In this document: one piece after another, positions 8,308 through 18,008 of the stretch
Numbering within the stretch: the first letter of the stretch is position 1
Layout: each line of letters begins with the position of its first letter
Source of the DNA: Desulfobacterales bacterium HSG17
GTDB lineage: Bacteria > Desulfobacterota > Desulfobacteria > Desulfobacterales > Desulfococcaceae
Direction: 5' to 3'
DNA: 45,275 nt
Assembly (NCBI GenBank): GCA_030377945.1
Contig: JAUCGD010000007.1
Coordinates: 1 to 45,275, forward strand
Program-made: the position numbers and the translations under genes
Notes under the pieces: model-generated
What the model was told of the DNA's origin: nothing
What the model saw: only the letters and a program-made list of their open reading frames with translations
Database searches by the model: none

Positions 8308-10587
8308 ATTATTCCGGTCAAAGCTGCTTTTGACAATATAGGCATTAGCCCCTGTATCAATACCCCGCTCTTTGTCTTCCCTGGATTCCAAGGCTGTCAC
8401 CAGTATTACAGGCAGGTTGGCAAATGTATTATCATTACGAATTTTTTCTGTAAGGCCGAATCCGTCCATTCCAGGCATTTCAACATCTGAAACCACCAGG
8501 TCATAAATTTTTTCTTTTAATAATATAAATGCTTCCATGCCGTCCACCGCAGTGCTGACATTATAACCGACAGATTCAAGAATGTTTTTCAGCAGCATCC
8601 TTGAGGTTACGGAATCATCTGCAACAAGTATGGATTTTGACCTGACCGGTTCCTGTAATATTAAATCCGGCCTGATTTGGCCTGATTCATTATCCATATC
8701 AGGCTTTAATAATGAGGTCTTAATATTTTTAGCACACTTCATCAAATCCTGAACATTGAGAATTGGAGCTATTTTTCCTTTTCCGTAAATTGTAGCTCCT
8801 GAGATTGCTTTAACTCTTGCTAACTGGGACCCAATACTTTTTACAAGTCCTTCCTGTTCATTTATGATCTGATTTACTGAAAATGCAATGCATTTTTTCC
8901 CGTATCTTAAAATAATTGCCTGAATAAATTGGCGATTCTTGCCATGATTATGTTTGCGCGGAAGTTCCAGCAAATCATCAAGTCTGACTATGGGGATTGT
9001 TTTCTCATTTACAATGATGGTGTCCCTGTTTTCAATTGTTTTTATTTGTTCAGGTCTGACCCTTAAAACCCTGTCCACATTTATAGTAGGCACAAGAAAA
9101 GTTCGGTCGGATACTTTAATAAATATTCCTCTGAAAGAAGCAAGAGTAACAGGAATGAGCATTTTAAAGCAAATGCCTTTGCCTGGTTCTGAATCAACCT
9201 GTATGCTGCCTCCGAGTTTTTCAAGATTTTCCTGGACAATGGAAAGCCCGATTCCTCTTCCTGAAATATCTGTAATCATAGGGCTTGTGCTGAATTCTGA
9301 TTGAAATATCATGGAACAGGCTTTTTTCATATCAATAGTATCAGTCTGTGATTTTGAAATAATTCCACGTTTCACTGCTGATGTCCGTATTTTCTCAATA
9401 TCAATTCCCCTGCCATCGTCAAGAATTTCAATTTCAACCTTATCTGCTTCAGTCTGTGTCACTTTAATATTTATATTGGCCTGGGGATTTTTACCTTGGA
9501 ATATCCGCTGTTCAGGGGTTTCAATACCATGATCTATTGAATTTCGGATAATATGAATAAGAGGGTCTTTGATCTGCTCAAGTACCCGCCGGTCAATTTT
9601 AATATTATCACCTTCAATATTCAGGTTTAAGTCTTTGCCCTGCTCTCCAGAAAGACTGCGAATCATTTTTGGAAAAATTTCAGTAAGTGATGAAAACGGA
9701 AGCATTAAGGTTTTTTTCATATCTTCCAGTAAAATATCCACCATCTGGGCAAGAGAACAATGATTTTCTTCAGCCGAGTGTTTCAGGTTGTCAATTGTTT
9801 GCTGAAGATTATTTAAAAATATTTCGTTCCATGAAATAAATTCCCATACTTGACCCCTGACTGCCTGGTTATTAGTTTTTATTTTTGCATATTCATTCTG
9901 CCATTGAGTAAATAATCCCTGAATCTGACTAATATCCGTAACAAACTCTCCAACTGCCAGTTTTGCTGAAATCATCTCTTCTGTCTGTAATAACAGGGTA
10001 TCAAGTTTTTCTGCTGAGATTCTGATAGTATCTGTTCCGATTTTTTTGGGTGGAACAGGGATTTCTTTTTCTGTATCTAATTTTTTTTCAGGCGGTTTTT
10101 CTAGTACTTCTTGTACTTGTATTTCAGGTTCAGGAATCAATTGCGGGGTTGATATATGGGGCACAACCTCTTCATAATCATCAGATGCAAGCTGATTTAG
10201 TTTTTCTATTAAATCCGAAAAAAGAGATTCATTAACCTGCCCTGATGACAGGCGTTCATCCAAAGCATCCACAGCCTGAAAAAGAATTTCAAATTGTTCA
10301 GGTTCAGGCTCTGACTTTCCCCGCTTCCATGAAGCAAAGATATTTTCAACAGCCTGGCAGACTGTTTCCACATCTCTCATATCAACAGCCCGTGCAGCAC
10401 CTTTCAGGCTGTGCATTGCCCGGAAAATAATATCTATGGCAGCCTCTGACCGGCCAGGCTCTGAAGATCGGAAGGACTCTTTTTGTTCAAGACCTGCAAG
10501 TCCCTGGGATACAGCTTTTATATGCTCCTGTGCTTCAATTGCAAAGGCTGCCAGAAGCCGCTTTTTAAATTCCTTTTCATTTTCCAT
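8278..10587 (-). CDS. CheA-REC hybrid chemosensory kinase (WspE-like)
   Basis: A 769-residue cytoplasmic kinase. The N-terminal Hpt (P1) domain has H59 in RAMHSLKGAAR. A Pro/Glu-rich linker (about 150-185) leads to the dimerisation helices, then a CheA ATPase with HIIRNSIDHGIETPEQR, DDGRGIDIEKI and GRGIGLSIVQENLEKLGG. A CheW-like P5 domain follows (FRGIFIKVSDRTFLVPTINVDRVLRV). The C-terminal receiver has LVADDSVTSR, D701 in VVSDVEMPGMDG and AYIVKSSFD. A CheA with its own receiver, beside CheR-TPR, two CheW proteins and CheB, is the Wsp/alternative-function arrangement. It begins 5 bases after the MCP gene, so it is the last gene of the minus-strand operon. No separate cheY is in the window. 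Confidence 0.95.
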   Translation of the reverse strand: MENEKEFKKRLLAAFAIEAQEHIKAVSQGLAGLEQKESFRSSEPGRSEAAIDIIFRAMHSLKGAARAVDMRDVETVCQAVENIFASWKRGKSEPEPEQFEILFQAVDALDERLSSGQVNESLFSDLIEKLNQLASDDYEEVVPHISTPQLIPEPEIQVQEVLEKPPEKKLDTEKEIPVPPKKIGTDTIRISAEKLDTLLLQTEEMISAKLAVGEFVTDISQIQGLFTQWQNEYAKIKTNNQAVRGQVWEFISWNEIFLNNLQQTIDNLKHSAEENHCSLAQMVDILLEDMKKTLMLPFSSLTEIFPKMIRSLSGEQGKDLNLNIEGDNIKIDRRVLEQIKDPLIHIIRNSIDHGIETPEQRIFQGKNPQANINIKVTQTEADKVEIEILDDGRGIDIEKIRTSAVKRGIISKSQTDTIDMKKACSMIFQSEFSTSPMITDISGRGIGLSIVQENLEKLGGSIQVDSEPGKGICFKMLIPVTLASFRGIFIKVSDRTFLVPTINVDRVLRVRPEQIKTIENRDTIIVNEKTIPIVRLDDLLELPRKHNHGKNRQFIQAIILRYGKKCIAFSVNQIINEQEGLVKSIGSQLARVKAISGATIYGKGKIAPILNVQDLMKCAKNIKTSLLKPDMDNESGQIRPDLILQEPVRSKSILVADDSVTSRMLLKNILESVGYNVSTAVDGMEAFILLKEKIYDLVVSDVEMPGMDGFGLTEKIRNDNTFANLPVILVTALESREDKERGIDTGANAYIVKSSFDRNNLLEVVQRLI

Positions 10588-10592
10588 AAAAA

Positions 10593-12647
10593 TTATTTCC
10601 GAACAGATTCTATATTATATTGTGAAACCAGTTCTTTTAAGCGCTGTCCAAGATCGTTCAGATTTTTAGCAGATTCCTCCAGCTGCCTTGAGCCGTCAAG
10701 ATTTTGGGCGCTTGCCTGATTTATGTTCTCCATAGCACTTGCAACCTGGTCAACACCCACAAGCTGCTGCTGGCTGGAAGCTGCAATCTGGACTGCTGCT
10801 TGTGCTGCCTCTGTTACATTTTTGGAAAGTTCACGAATCGCATTTCCTGCCAGGGTGGTTTGCTCCTCGCCTGATCCAACAGCTTTTTCTCCCTGTTCAG
10901 TAGCCATTACAGTTGTAGTCACAGCCTTTTGAATATCATTAAGAATTGTACGAACCTGGATTGTTGCCTGTTTTGACTGCTCTGCAAGGCGTCTTATTTC
11001 CTGGGCTACAACACTGAACCCTTTACCATGATCTCCTGCTTTAACTGCTTCAATGGCTGCATTAACTGCCAGAAGGTTGGATTGCTCTGCAAGATCTGCT
11101 ACCGTGTCAATAATACCGCTTATGGTCTGGCCCTGTTCACTCAGTTTAACAGAACTGTCTGCTATAAACCGCATTTGTTTTTTTATGCGGGACATTCCTT
11201 TAACAGAATTTTCAGTAAATTCCATGCCTGTTTGAGATGTCCGTGCAGCAGCCTGAGCCCCTTCGGAAACAGTTTTTGCTTTTTGACTTGAAACCAGGGC
11301 AGTCTGTCTGACCTCTTCCACTGTTGTTGTTGTCTGGTTTACTGCGGCTGCTGATTCTGCTGCACTTGAAGAAAGCTGGGATACAGAAGTAGAAATTTCA
11401 CAGGCAGATGCAGCCAGAACATTTGCCCCTTCGGTTATTTCATATATCTGCTTTTGTAGATTTACTGCAAGATTATTAAAAGAATTCCATAGCAGGCCCA
11501 CTTCATCAAAGCGTTTTACGGGTGATATTTCAACGGTAAGATCTCCGTCTGCCATACTTGCAGCAGCTTTTGACAGTTTTTCCAGGGGGCCGGCAATAGA
11601 TCTTGCAAGAATATAACCGGCAATACTGGCTGCAAGAGCTAGTAGTAAACCAATCTTTACAGTACCTGAAAAAAGTTCATGAATTGGTGCAAATGCTTCG
11701 CTTTTATCAATTTTGGAAATAATAGCCCATTCAAAACCGGTTCCAAGTTCTTCATTAAGACCTACATCAGTATATGAACTCAAAACTTCCACACCCCGGT
11801 AGTCAATTATAATTCCGCTGCCTGCCTGATGTTTAAGAGAATTGCGAACAGGAACAGTATCAATTTTCTTTTTCAGGATAGTGGAATCATTTTCAAAACG
11901 TGAATCTGTACGCATCAACAGATCCTGGCCCACAAGCAGGGTTTCCCCGGTTTTACCCATACCGGCAGTATCGTGCATAAGGTCATTTATTTTTTTTGTA
12001 CTGAGCTGAAAAGCCAATACTCCGTAAACATCCCCGTTATAATCTGATACAGGTGTTCCGATAAATGCGCCAGGCTGACCGCTGGGAGCATACAAACTGA
12101 AATCTTTTATAATCGTTTTATTTTCTTTTAATACCGCTAAAAACAATTTTCCCAGACCTGAATCCTTATAAAGACCGGATTTTAATGCGGTTCCCAGATC
12201 TTTTTCCTGTGTAACAGTGTACATTATATGGCTGTGCTCTTTACAGATCATGAATAAATCATAATATCCGTATTTTTCAGTGTATTTCCTGAAAAAAGGA
12301 TCAATTTTATTGTAAATGGCTTTGTATTGCTCTGAATCAATATTAAAAGAGCGGTCTGGAAGTGCTCCTTGCAAATCGTAGTAATTATTCAAATCTTTAA
12401 AAGCATTTTTAGTATCACTTGATTGGGCAAGAATTGTAATATCTCCTATTCTCTCTTTCAGGTATTGAAGAAAATTTTCTTTCCTGATTTCCGTTACAGA
12501 TGTGAGGTGATTAAATATTTCCTTTTCCAATGCTTGTTTGGAATAGTTAAAAGAAAGAAATGAACCTGTGAAGATGATGAGAACTGCACCTGTTAAAAAA
12601 AATACAGCCAGTCGTCTGGCCAGGCTGCCGAAAATAAAATTTATCAT
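10593..12647 (-). CDS. Methyl-accepting chemotaxis protein with periplasmic Cache-type sensor
   Basis: A 684-residue transducer. TM1 is about residues 12-33, followed by a periplasmic region of about 290 residues with dCache-like features ([40 protein letters not shown]). TM2 is about 328-350, then HAMP ([24 protein letters not shown]) and a long signalling coiled coil. The hairpin tip reads [20 protein letters not shown] instead of the flagellar-type QTNLLALNAAIEAARAGE, a form I associate with non-flagellar systems. It ends SVRK, with no CheR-tethering pentapeptide. AGGAGG precedes the ATG. It sits between cheW and cheA in one operon, so its partners are almost certainly the neighbouring proteins. 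The ligand is unknown. Confidence 0.94.
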   Translation of the reverse strand: MINFIFGSLARRLAVFFLTGAVLIIFTGSFLSFNYSKQALEKEIFNHLTSVTEIRKENFLQYLKERIGDITILAQSSDTKNAFKDLNNYYDLQGALPDRSFNIDSEQYKAIYNKIDPFFRKYTEKYGYYDLFMICKEHSHIMYTVTQEKDLGTALKSGLYKDSGLGKLFLAVLKENKTIIKDFSLYAPSGQPGAFIGTPVSDYNGDVYGVLAFQLSTKKINDLMHDTAGMGKTGETLLVGQDLLMRTDSRFENDSTILKKKIDTVPVRNSLKHQAGSGIIIDYRGVEVLSSYTDVGLNEELGTGFEWAIISKIDKSEAFAPIHELFSGTVKIGLLLALAASIAGYILARSIAGPLEKLSKAAASMADGDLTVEISPVKRFDEVGLLWNSFNNLAVNLQKQIYEITEGANVLAASACEISTSVSQLSSSAAESAAAVNQTTTTVEEVRQTALVSSQKAKTVSEGAQAAARTSQTGMEFTENSVKGMSRIKKQMRFIADSSVKLSEQGQTISGIIDTVADLAEQSNLLAVNAAIEAVKAGDHGKGFSVVAQEIRRLAEQSKQATIQVRTILNDIQKAVTTTVMATEQGEKAVGSGEEQTTLAGNAIRELSKNVTEAAQAAVQIAASSQQQLVGVDQVASAMENINQASAQNLDGSRQLEESAKNLNDLGQRLKELVSQYNIESVRK

Positions 12648-12656
12648 GTTTTCCTC

Positions 12657-13178
12657 CTATATTTTTTCATGAACAATAATTTTTTCATCTGAAAGAATCT
12701 TTTGAGAATCAAGAATTATTAGGCGGTCTTTTGTAATTCCCTTTAAATACGATTCATTTATTCCGCTTAATGTAGGCAGAGGGGGCTGTATAGCTGACAG
12801 GGGCACAGATTGAACTCCTATAATAATATCAGCCAGAATACCCAGTTCCATTTCATTAAAATGCACAATAATCACTTTGTTCAAATCAGAGATTCCCTTA
12901 TCAGGAAGATCAAAGAATTTTTTTATATCCATGAGCGATAGTATCTGACCCCGTACATTAATAATTCCCATGATAAAGGGAGGTGTAAATGGAAGAGGTG
13001 TAAAATCTTTTAAAGGCCATACTTCACAAATGTATTCAGCTTCAATACCATAGCGTTCATGAGCCAGCTGGAATTCTACTATTTCCAGACAGAATCCTTG
13101 ATTTTCTTTATTTTCAGGTTTTTTTGCAAGCAGTTTTGCTCTGTGTCTCAGGATTTCCTTATTTGATTTGCAGTTCAT
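12657..13178 (-). CDS. CheW-like adaptor
   Basis: A 173-residue protein with one CheW domain covering about residues 28-170. It has LEIVEFQLAHERYGIEAEYICEVWPL at the start, then FIMGIINVRGQILSLMDIKKFFDLP, and a C-terminal half ending LIILDSQKILSDE. It should link the transducer to the CheA-type kinase. The start overlaps the end of the cheR-TPR gene by four bases (ATGA), and the stop is 9 bases before the MCP gene, so translation is coupled. It differs clearly from the other CheW at 14690. Two different adaptors fit a Wsp-like array (WspB and WspD roles), but which is which cannot be read from sequence. Confidence 0.92.
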   Translation of the reverse strand: MNCKSNKEILRHRAKLLAKKPENKENQGFCLEIVEFQLAHERYGIEAEYICEVWPLKDFTPLPFTPPFIMGIINVRGQILSLMDIKKFFDLPDKGISDLNKVIIVHFNEMELGILADIIIGVQSVPLSAIQPPLPTLSGINESYLKGITKDRLIILDSQKILSDEKIIVHEKI

Positions 13179-14686
13179 TCAATGCCTTTGTATTTCCCAG
13201 TTTTATTTAGAACCATTTTTTTTTTTAAACGATTAATCGTGTCTTTCAATTCTCCTGCTGTTATTCCTTTGGATTCAGGGACAATATCTTCATCTGCAAA
13301 GGAGATTAACAAAGACAATGAATTTTTAAAATATCGGTTTGAATCATTTGTCCTGCCCTGATTCATGAAAATAATGCCCAGGAAAAAATGAGCCAGCACA
13401 AAATCAGGATTTATATACAGGGTTTTATTCAAGTATTTGACTGCCTGTTCCGTGTTTCCTGTTTCCCGGCATATACCTGCACATAGAAAACATAAGTTTA
13501 AATTCAATTTATCAATTTTTAATCCTTTTTTGCACCAGTCCAGCGCATGTTCAGACCTGCCCTGATTGGCATGGATTTCAGCTATAAGTGAAATTACTTC
13601 AAGGTTCTGGGGATAAATGGAATTGAGTGTCAGAAGTTTTTCCAGAGCCTGGGAATAATTGCCTTTCAGGTATGAATCCCTGGCATTTTCAATTGAAATC
13701 TTTTCAGGTATTTTTTCCTTTGCTAAATCTTTTTTTTCAAATACAGAGGTTTCCTCTTCATTTTTTTCATTGATCCGGGATAATAGTATTTTATCAGATA
13801 AAACAGGTGCTGGTTTTATATCATCTGGTTTTATATCATCTGTTAAATCTTTTTTATAAAGAATAGCTCTATTAAAGTTAACAGACTTGAATTGTTTAAA
13901 TAATTGATTTGATGTTTCTCCAGGACTGACAATAAGCCATCCTTTGTCTGCAATAGAATGATAGAGCCGGTCAATAACTTTTTTAATATAATCCGGATTA
14001 AAATACATGAGAACATTACGGCATAATATCAGATCCACGGAATTTGTTTTATTAACAGGGGAAGGATAAATATTTTCAGAAAGATTCAAATATGAAAAAT
14101 TCACCATTTTTTTTATATCAGGCATTATTTCATATTGGTTTTCATATTGAGTAAAATATTTTTGTTTAAGCCAGGTTGGAGCATCACGAAATGACCAGTT
14201 TCCATATGTTCCCTCAGCTCCTTTTTTAAGTGATTCATGATTTATATCAGTTGCCAGTATGGTTAAATTCCAGTTTTTGAGATCAGGTATCAATCTTTTG
14301 AGCAATATAGCTAAAGAATATGCTTCCTCACCTGTTGAGCAGGCTGCGCTCCATATTTTTAACCTTTGCCCGGTTTTTCGTTTATGTGAAATCAGTTCAG
14401 GCAAAACCTGATATTCCAATACCTCAAATATTTTTTTATCCCTGAAAAAATAGGTTTCCCCGATTGTAAGGTGACGTATAAGAATTCTAAACTGACGGCC
14501 TGTTATCTTTGAACTGAGAACCCATTTAATACAGGATTCAATATCATTAAAACCCAAATCCCTGGCTGCCGGTTTAATCAGGTTTTCAAAATTTGAAAAA
14601 CGATCTTTTGAAAAAAACAAACCGGTTCGTTCTACCAGAAAATTGCTTAATTCTGAAAGAAGTTCAAATGAAACCGAAATACTCAT
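13175..14686 (-). CDS. CheR methyltransferase with C-terminal TPR domain (WspC-like)
   Basis: A 503-residue protein. The N-terminal half is a CheR glutamate methyltransferase that should use S-adenosylmethionine to methylate the neighbouring transducer. Key parts are IRHLTIGETYFFRD, the SAM-binding LKIWSAACSTGEEAYSLAI, ILATDIN and VDLILCRNVLMYF. After an acidic/lysine-rich linker (about 280-335), three or four TPR units follow (ARDSYLKGNYSQALEKLLTL, ALDWCKKGLKIDKLNLNL, AVKYLNKTLYINPDFVLAHFFLG). This matches the WspC layout. The linker contains a perfect five-residue tandem repeat (DDIKPDDIKP) from a 15-bp duplication at 13811-13840. The start lies 3 bases after the upstream cheW stop, and the end overlaps the next cheW. 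Confidence 0.93.
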   Translation of the reverse strand: MSISVSFELLSELSNFLVERTGLFFSKDRFSNFENLIKPAARDLGFNDIESCIKWVLSSKITGRQFRILIRHLTIGETYFFRDKKIFEVLEYQVLPELISHKRKTGQRLKIWSAACSTGEEAYSLAILLKRLIPDLKNWNLTILATDINHESLKKGAEGTYGNWSFRDAPTWLKQKYFTQYENQYEIMPDIKKMVNFSYLNLSENIYPSPVNKTNSVDLILCRNVLMYFNPDYIKKVIDRLYHSIADKGWLIVSPGETSNQLFKQFKSVNFNRAILYKKDLTDDIKPDDIKPAPVLSDKILLSRINEKNEEETSVFEKKDLAKEKIPEKISIENARDSYLKGNYSQALEKLLTLNSIYPQNLEVISLIAEIHANQGRSEHALDWCKKGLKIDKLNLNLCFLCAGICRETGNTEQAVKYLNKTLYINPDFVLAHFFLGIIFMNQGRTNDSNRYFKNSLSLLISFADEDIVPESKGITAGELKDTINRLKKKMVLNKTGKYKGIE

Positions 14687-14689
14687 TTT

Positions 14690-15157
14690 TTACTCATTTT
14701 TGTATAATGAATCAGAAAAAGAAAATGTTTTCAAAGCACTGCCTGCAAGTTTATCAAGATTATAAATCAAAATCATTCCATCATCACAGATAACAGCTCC
14801 TTTAATATCTTCACTTGCATTTGAAATATTTTCCCTGGCAGCAATTTTATTTTCAGGCAGTTCTATTACATTTGTTACGGAATCTATCCACAGACAAACC
14901 TTTTGGCAGGATGTATTTGCTATAATCATCTGGTCATTTGGCTCAATATCCCGTTCCTCCAGGTTGAAACATCTTCGCATATTTATAACCGGTATTATAT
15001 CCCCTTCAATATTAACAAGTCCAAGAAGCAGTTCAGGAGCATTTATTAAAGGAGTAATCTCCACAGCGCGCACCACCCTTTCAATTGCAGAAAGAGAGAG
15101 AGCATATTCCTGAATATCAATTTTAAATACAATAAGTTGTGTTAAAGCGGTATCCAT
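14690..15157 (-). CDS. CheW-like adaptor, first gene of the chemosensory operon
   Basis: A 155-residue single CheW domain: QLIVFKIDIQEYALSLSAIERVVRAVEITPLINAPELLLGLVNIEGDIIPVINMRRCF, then ICDDGMILIYNLDKL near the end. These are the strand patterns of the adaptor that couples transducer to kinase. It is the 5'-most gene of the minus-strand operon cheW-cheR-cheW-mcp-cheA. It faces the divergent cheB across a 250-base intergenic region, where promoters for both directions should lie. The ATG is preceded by only weak purine pairing. It is about 18 residues shorter at the N-terminus than the other CheW. Function is firm by family; assignment to WspB or WspD is not possible. Confidence 0.92.
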   Translation of the reverse strand: MDTALTQLIVFKIDIQEYALSLSAIERVVRAVEITPLINAPELLLGLVNIEGDIIPVINMRRCFNLEERDIEPNDQMIIANTSCQKVCLWIDSVTNVIELPENKIAARENISNASEDIKGAVICDDGMILIYNLDKLAGSALKTFSFSDSLYKNE

Positions 15158-15301
15158 AATTCTGCCGGATTAGTCATAATTATTTATTAAAATATATCAT
15201 CCTTAATGGTAGAAATCTTTAACAGGAAATGTTATGTGAAAAAACAGTGATTTGCAACTGTAAATTTTAAAGCAAATAAAACATAACAGATAACCCTTGT
15301 T

Positions 15302-15324
15302 CCAGCTCAGAGCATGGGAACAGG
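15302..15324. repeat. Short inverted repeat in the cheW-cheB intergenic region
   Basis: GTTCC and its complement GGAAC flank a partly paired core (AGCTCAGAGCATG). This resembles a widespread GTTCCC-AGC-GGGAAC dispersed hairpin. A similar half-copy (CCAAGCTTGGGAACC) lies at 2600-2614. It lies between two divergent promoters, so it might also be a regulatory hairpin. Confidence 0.4.
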
Positions 15325-15354
15325 TATAACCGATTTATAAAACTTGGAATTGAA

Positions 15355-15423
15355 CCTGATGTATAATAAAACCTGATGTATAATATAAACCGATGTATAA
15401 TATAAATTGATGTATAATATAAA
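15355..15423 (+). repeat. Four tandem 17-18-bp repeats each carrying TATAAT, ending in the cheB start
   Basis: The unit GATGTATAATATAAA with a two- or three-base linker occurs four times: 15355-15371, 15372-15389, 15390-15406 and 15407-15423. Every copy has an ATG and a TATAAT -10-like hexamer. Only the ATG of the last copy (15410) is in frame with cheB; the ATGs of the second and third copies run into early stops. No Shine-Dalgarno sequence is visible before 15410. This may be a multi-promoter or slippage-prone array in front of cheB. Confidence 0.8.
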
Positions 15424-16477
15424 TCCAAAACTAATAAACATACTTATTGTAGAAGACTCACCGGTTGTGAGGGAGCTGTTGATTTACATACTCAATAGCA
15501 GTCCCGGTATAAATGTGATGGGCACTGTTGACAGCGGGGAAAAAGCCCTGAAGTTTGTCAAAAAATATAAACCGGATCTTATAACAATGGATGTCAACAT
15601 GCCTGGAATTGACGGCTTTGAAACAACACGTCGGATAATGGAAACACAACCTGTTCCCATTATCATAGTCAGTTCAATAATGACCCCTGAATCAGCTGAT
15701 GCTTTATTTCGGACTATGGAAGCAGGAGCACTCTGTATTGTAGAAAAGCCTCCAGGACTTGAAAATTCAGCCTATAAGCAGAAGTCAAAAAAATTGGTGG
15801 AGATTGTCAAGCTCATGTCTGAAGTTAAGGTAGTCAGAAGAAGATCTTTAGGTGTTTTAAAAAAACCGGAACAACAGCTTTCTTTATCAGGCAGCAGCCA
15901 GGGGAAAAAATACCCGAATATAAAACTTGTGGCTATTGGTGTTTCAACCGGGGGACCTCCGGCAATTCAGACCATCCTTTCCCTGTTGCCAAAAAATATT
16001 GGAGTCCCTATCCTTATTGTGCAGCATATAGCCAGGGGCTTTATTCAAGGAATGGCAGACTGGTTAGGCCCAAAAACAGGATTTCCAGTTCATATACCTG
16101 AACATGGAGATATACTTTTGCCAGGTCATGTTTATCTTGCTCCTGATAATTATCATATGGGGGTCAGTTCTAATAATACTGTTTTACTATCAAAAGAAAA
16201 ACCTGAAAACGGGATACGGCCTTCAGTATCCTTTCTTTTAAGATCGGTCAGCAAAATCTATGGTAAAAATGCTGCGGGTGTTTTGCTGACAGGAATGGGC
16301 CGGGACGGAGCAAAGGAGCTTTTGCTGATGAAAGAAAATAAGGCAGTTACGCTTGTGCAGGATAAAAAAAGCTGTGTAATTTTTGGAATGCCTGATGCAG
16401 CCATAAAAATGGGAGCAGCAGCATATGTGCTTCCTCCTGATAAAATAGCCCAAAAGCTTATCCAGCTGATATTATAA
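15410..16477 (+). CDS. cheB: CheB-type protein-glutamate methylesterase (WspF-like)
   Basis: A 355-residue methylesterase/deamidase that removes methyl groups from chemoreceptors when phosphorylated. The receiver domain has ILIVEDSPVVR, D61 in ITMDVNMPGIDG and VEKPPG. After a linker, the catalytic domain shows the full triad: S179 in GVSTGGPPA, H206 in IVQHIARGF and D299 in LTGMGRDGA. I prefer the ATG at 15410 over a TTG one codon earlier. Both lie in the last copy of a tandem repeat and no ribosome site is visible, so the start is uncertain by a few residues. It is divergent from the cheW-cheR-cheW-mcp-cheA operon and is the natural demethylase of that system. It is followed at 43 bases by an HD-GYP-like regulator. 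Confidence 0.94.
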   Translation: MYNINPKLINILIVEDSPVVRELLIYILNSSPGINVMGTVDSGEKALKFVKKYKPDLITMDVNMPGIDGFETTRRIMETQPVPIIIVSSIMTPESADALFRTMEAGALCIVEKPPGLENSAYKQKSKKLVEIVKLMSEVKVVRRRSLGVLKKPEQQLSLSGSSQGKKYPNIKLVAIGVSTGGPPAIQTILSLLPKNIGVPILIVQHIARGFIQGMADWLGPKTGFPVHIPEHGDILLPGHVYLAPDNYHMGVSSNNTVLLSKEKPENGIRPSVSFLLRSVSKIYGKNAAGVLLTGMGRDGAKELLLMKENKAVTLVQDKKSCVIFGMPDAAIKMGAAAYVLPPDKIAQKLIQLIL

Positions 16478-16520
16478 ATTATTATAATGTAAAAATCCGG
16501 TAAATCAATAGGATGCCATA

Positions 16521-18008
16521 ATGAAAAATAAAGACCAAAATGTTCATATTCTTGTAATAGAGGATAGTTTTACCCAGGCCATGAAGCTGCAATACCTGCT
16601 TGAAAATAACGGGTATCAAACTTCAGTAGCTCATACAGGTACAATGGCAATCGGTTTATTAAATGCAGCAGATTCAAAATTACCCAATATTATTATATCT
16701 GATGTTGTTATGCCTGAAATGGACGGATATGAGCTGTGCAAGATCATAAAATCCGATAAAAGGCTCAAAGATATTCCAATCTTGCTGCTTACAAATCTGT
16801 CTGAACCTGATGATATTATAAAGGGCCTGGAATGCAATGCAGATCATTTTATAACAAAACCATATGATGAGCAGTTTCTCCTTTCCCGTCTTCATTATGT
16901 TTTAATAAATGAAAGAATAAGAACTCAAACCTCTTCAAACATGGGAATACAGATATATTTTTCAGGGAAAAAGCATATGATTAATTCAAACAGAATTCAG
17001 ATTCTTGATCTGCTTTTATCCACCTATGAAAATGTACTCCATAAAAAAAAAGAACTGGAAAATGCCAACAGGGAATTGCAGTCTGCTATTTTTACCATAG
17101 AAAAAATGGAAAGCGAATACCGCTCTGTTTTTCAGAAAACTGCTGATGCAATTTTTATAGTAAGCCGTGACAGCCGTATTCTTTTTACCAATCCGGCTGG
17201 AGAATCATTATTTGAGAAAACAATAAAAGAAATTATTGGAAATAATTTTGAATTTCCAATAAGGGAAGGTTTGCCCACAATCTGTCACAAAACCCTTGAA
17301 AGCGGCAGGAAAATCATGCTTGAGATCATAAGCGAATCAATAGAATGGCAGGAGCATGATACCTGGCTGGTGACAGCACGGGATATAACAACATTTGAAA
17401 AAATGCGGAATCATCTTCAGGCAAGTGTCGGCAATCTAAAAGAAACAATCAACGGCACCATGCAGGCTATTGGCAAAATCATAGAAAATAAAACTCCTTT
17501 TGCCCAGGGCCGCAGCCAAAGGGTTGCCGAGCTTGCATGTAGAATTGCTGATGAACTTAATCTTCCAGAAGAAAAGATAAGCGGGCTTCGCCTGGCTGCA
17601 CATATTCACAATATCGGCTATGTTCAGCTGCCTGATGAAATATTAAATAAAAGCGGAAAATTAAATCAAGAAGAACTTGAAATAATCCGGTCTCATACCA
17701 AAATTGCTTATGATTTTTTTTATGATACTGAATTTCCATGGCCCATTGCACAAATTCTCTTGCAGCACCACGAGCGCTGGAACGGTTCAGGATATCCAGA
17801 CGGGATTTCAGGGCAAAATATCTTGATTGAAGCCCGCATCCTTGCAGTTGCTGATGTTGTAAATGCAATGTCTTCAACAAGACCTCACAGACAGGCTCTT
17901 GCCCAGGACAAAACCTTAAAGCATATTGCAGACAGCAGAGGCATTCTTTTTGATCCTGATATAGTTGACGCATGCCTGAGAGTCTTTGGAAAGGAGCATA
18001 TAAAATGA
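16521..18008 (+). CDS. Response regulator REC-PAS-HD-GYP with a degenerate HD motif
   Basis: A 495-residue protein. The receiver has [10 protein letters not shown]61 in [12 protein letters not shown] and FITKPYDE. A helical stretch (about 125-190) precedes a PAS-like domain ([28 protein letters not shown]). The C-terminus is an HD-GYP domain, the family that hydrolyses cyclic di-GMP. The outer motifs are present ([23 protein letters not shown] with GYP near residues 424-426, VADVVNAM). The defining HD pair, however, is H363-N364 ([12 protein letters not shown], where HDIGKI is usual). The aspartate normally bridges the metal centre, so activity is probably lost or altered; a c-di-GMP-binding or scaffold role is possible. 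It lies downstream of cheB and overlaps the next kinase start by four bases, so it is a likely output of the chemosensory pathway. Confidence 0.88.
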   Translation: MKNKDQNVHILVIEDSFTQAMKLQYLLENNGYQTSVAHTGTMAIGLLNAADSKLPNIIISDVVMPEMDGYELCKIIKSDKRLKDIPILLLTNLSEPDDIIKGLECNADHFITKPYDEQFLLSRLHYVLINERIRTQTSSNMGIQIYFSGKKHMINSNRIQILDLLLSTYENVLHKKKELENANRELQSAIFTIEKMESEYRSVFQKTADAIFIVSRDSRILFTNPAGESLFEKTIKEIIGNNFEFPIREGLPTICHKTLESGRKIMLEIISESIEWQEHDTWLVTARDITTFEKMRNHLQASVGNLKETINGTMQAIGKIIENKTPFAQGRSQRVAELACRIADELNLPEEKISGLRLAAHIHNIGYVQLPDEILNKSGKLNQEELEIIRSHTKIAYDFFYDTEFPWPIAQILLQHHERWNGSGYPDGISGQNILIEARILAVADVVNAMSSTRPHRQALAQDKTLKHIADSRGILFDPDIVDACLRVFGKEHIK

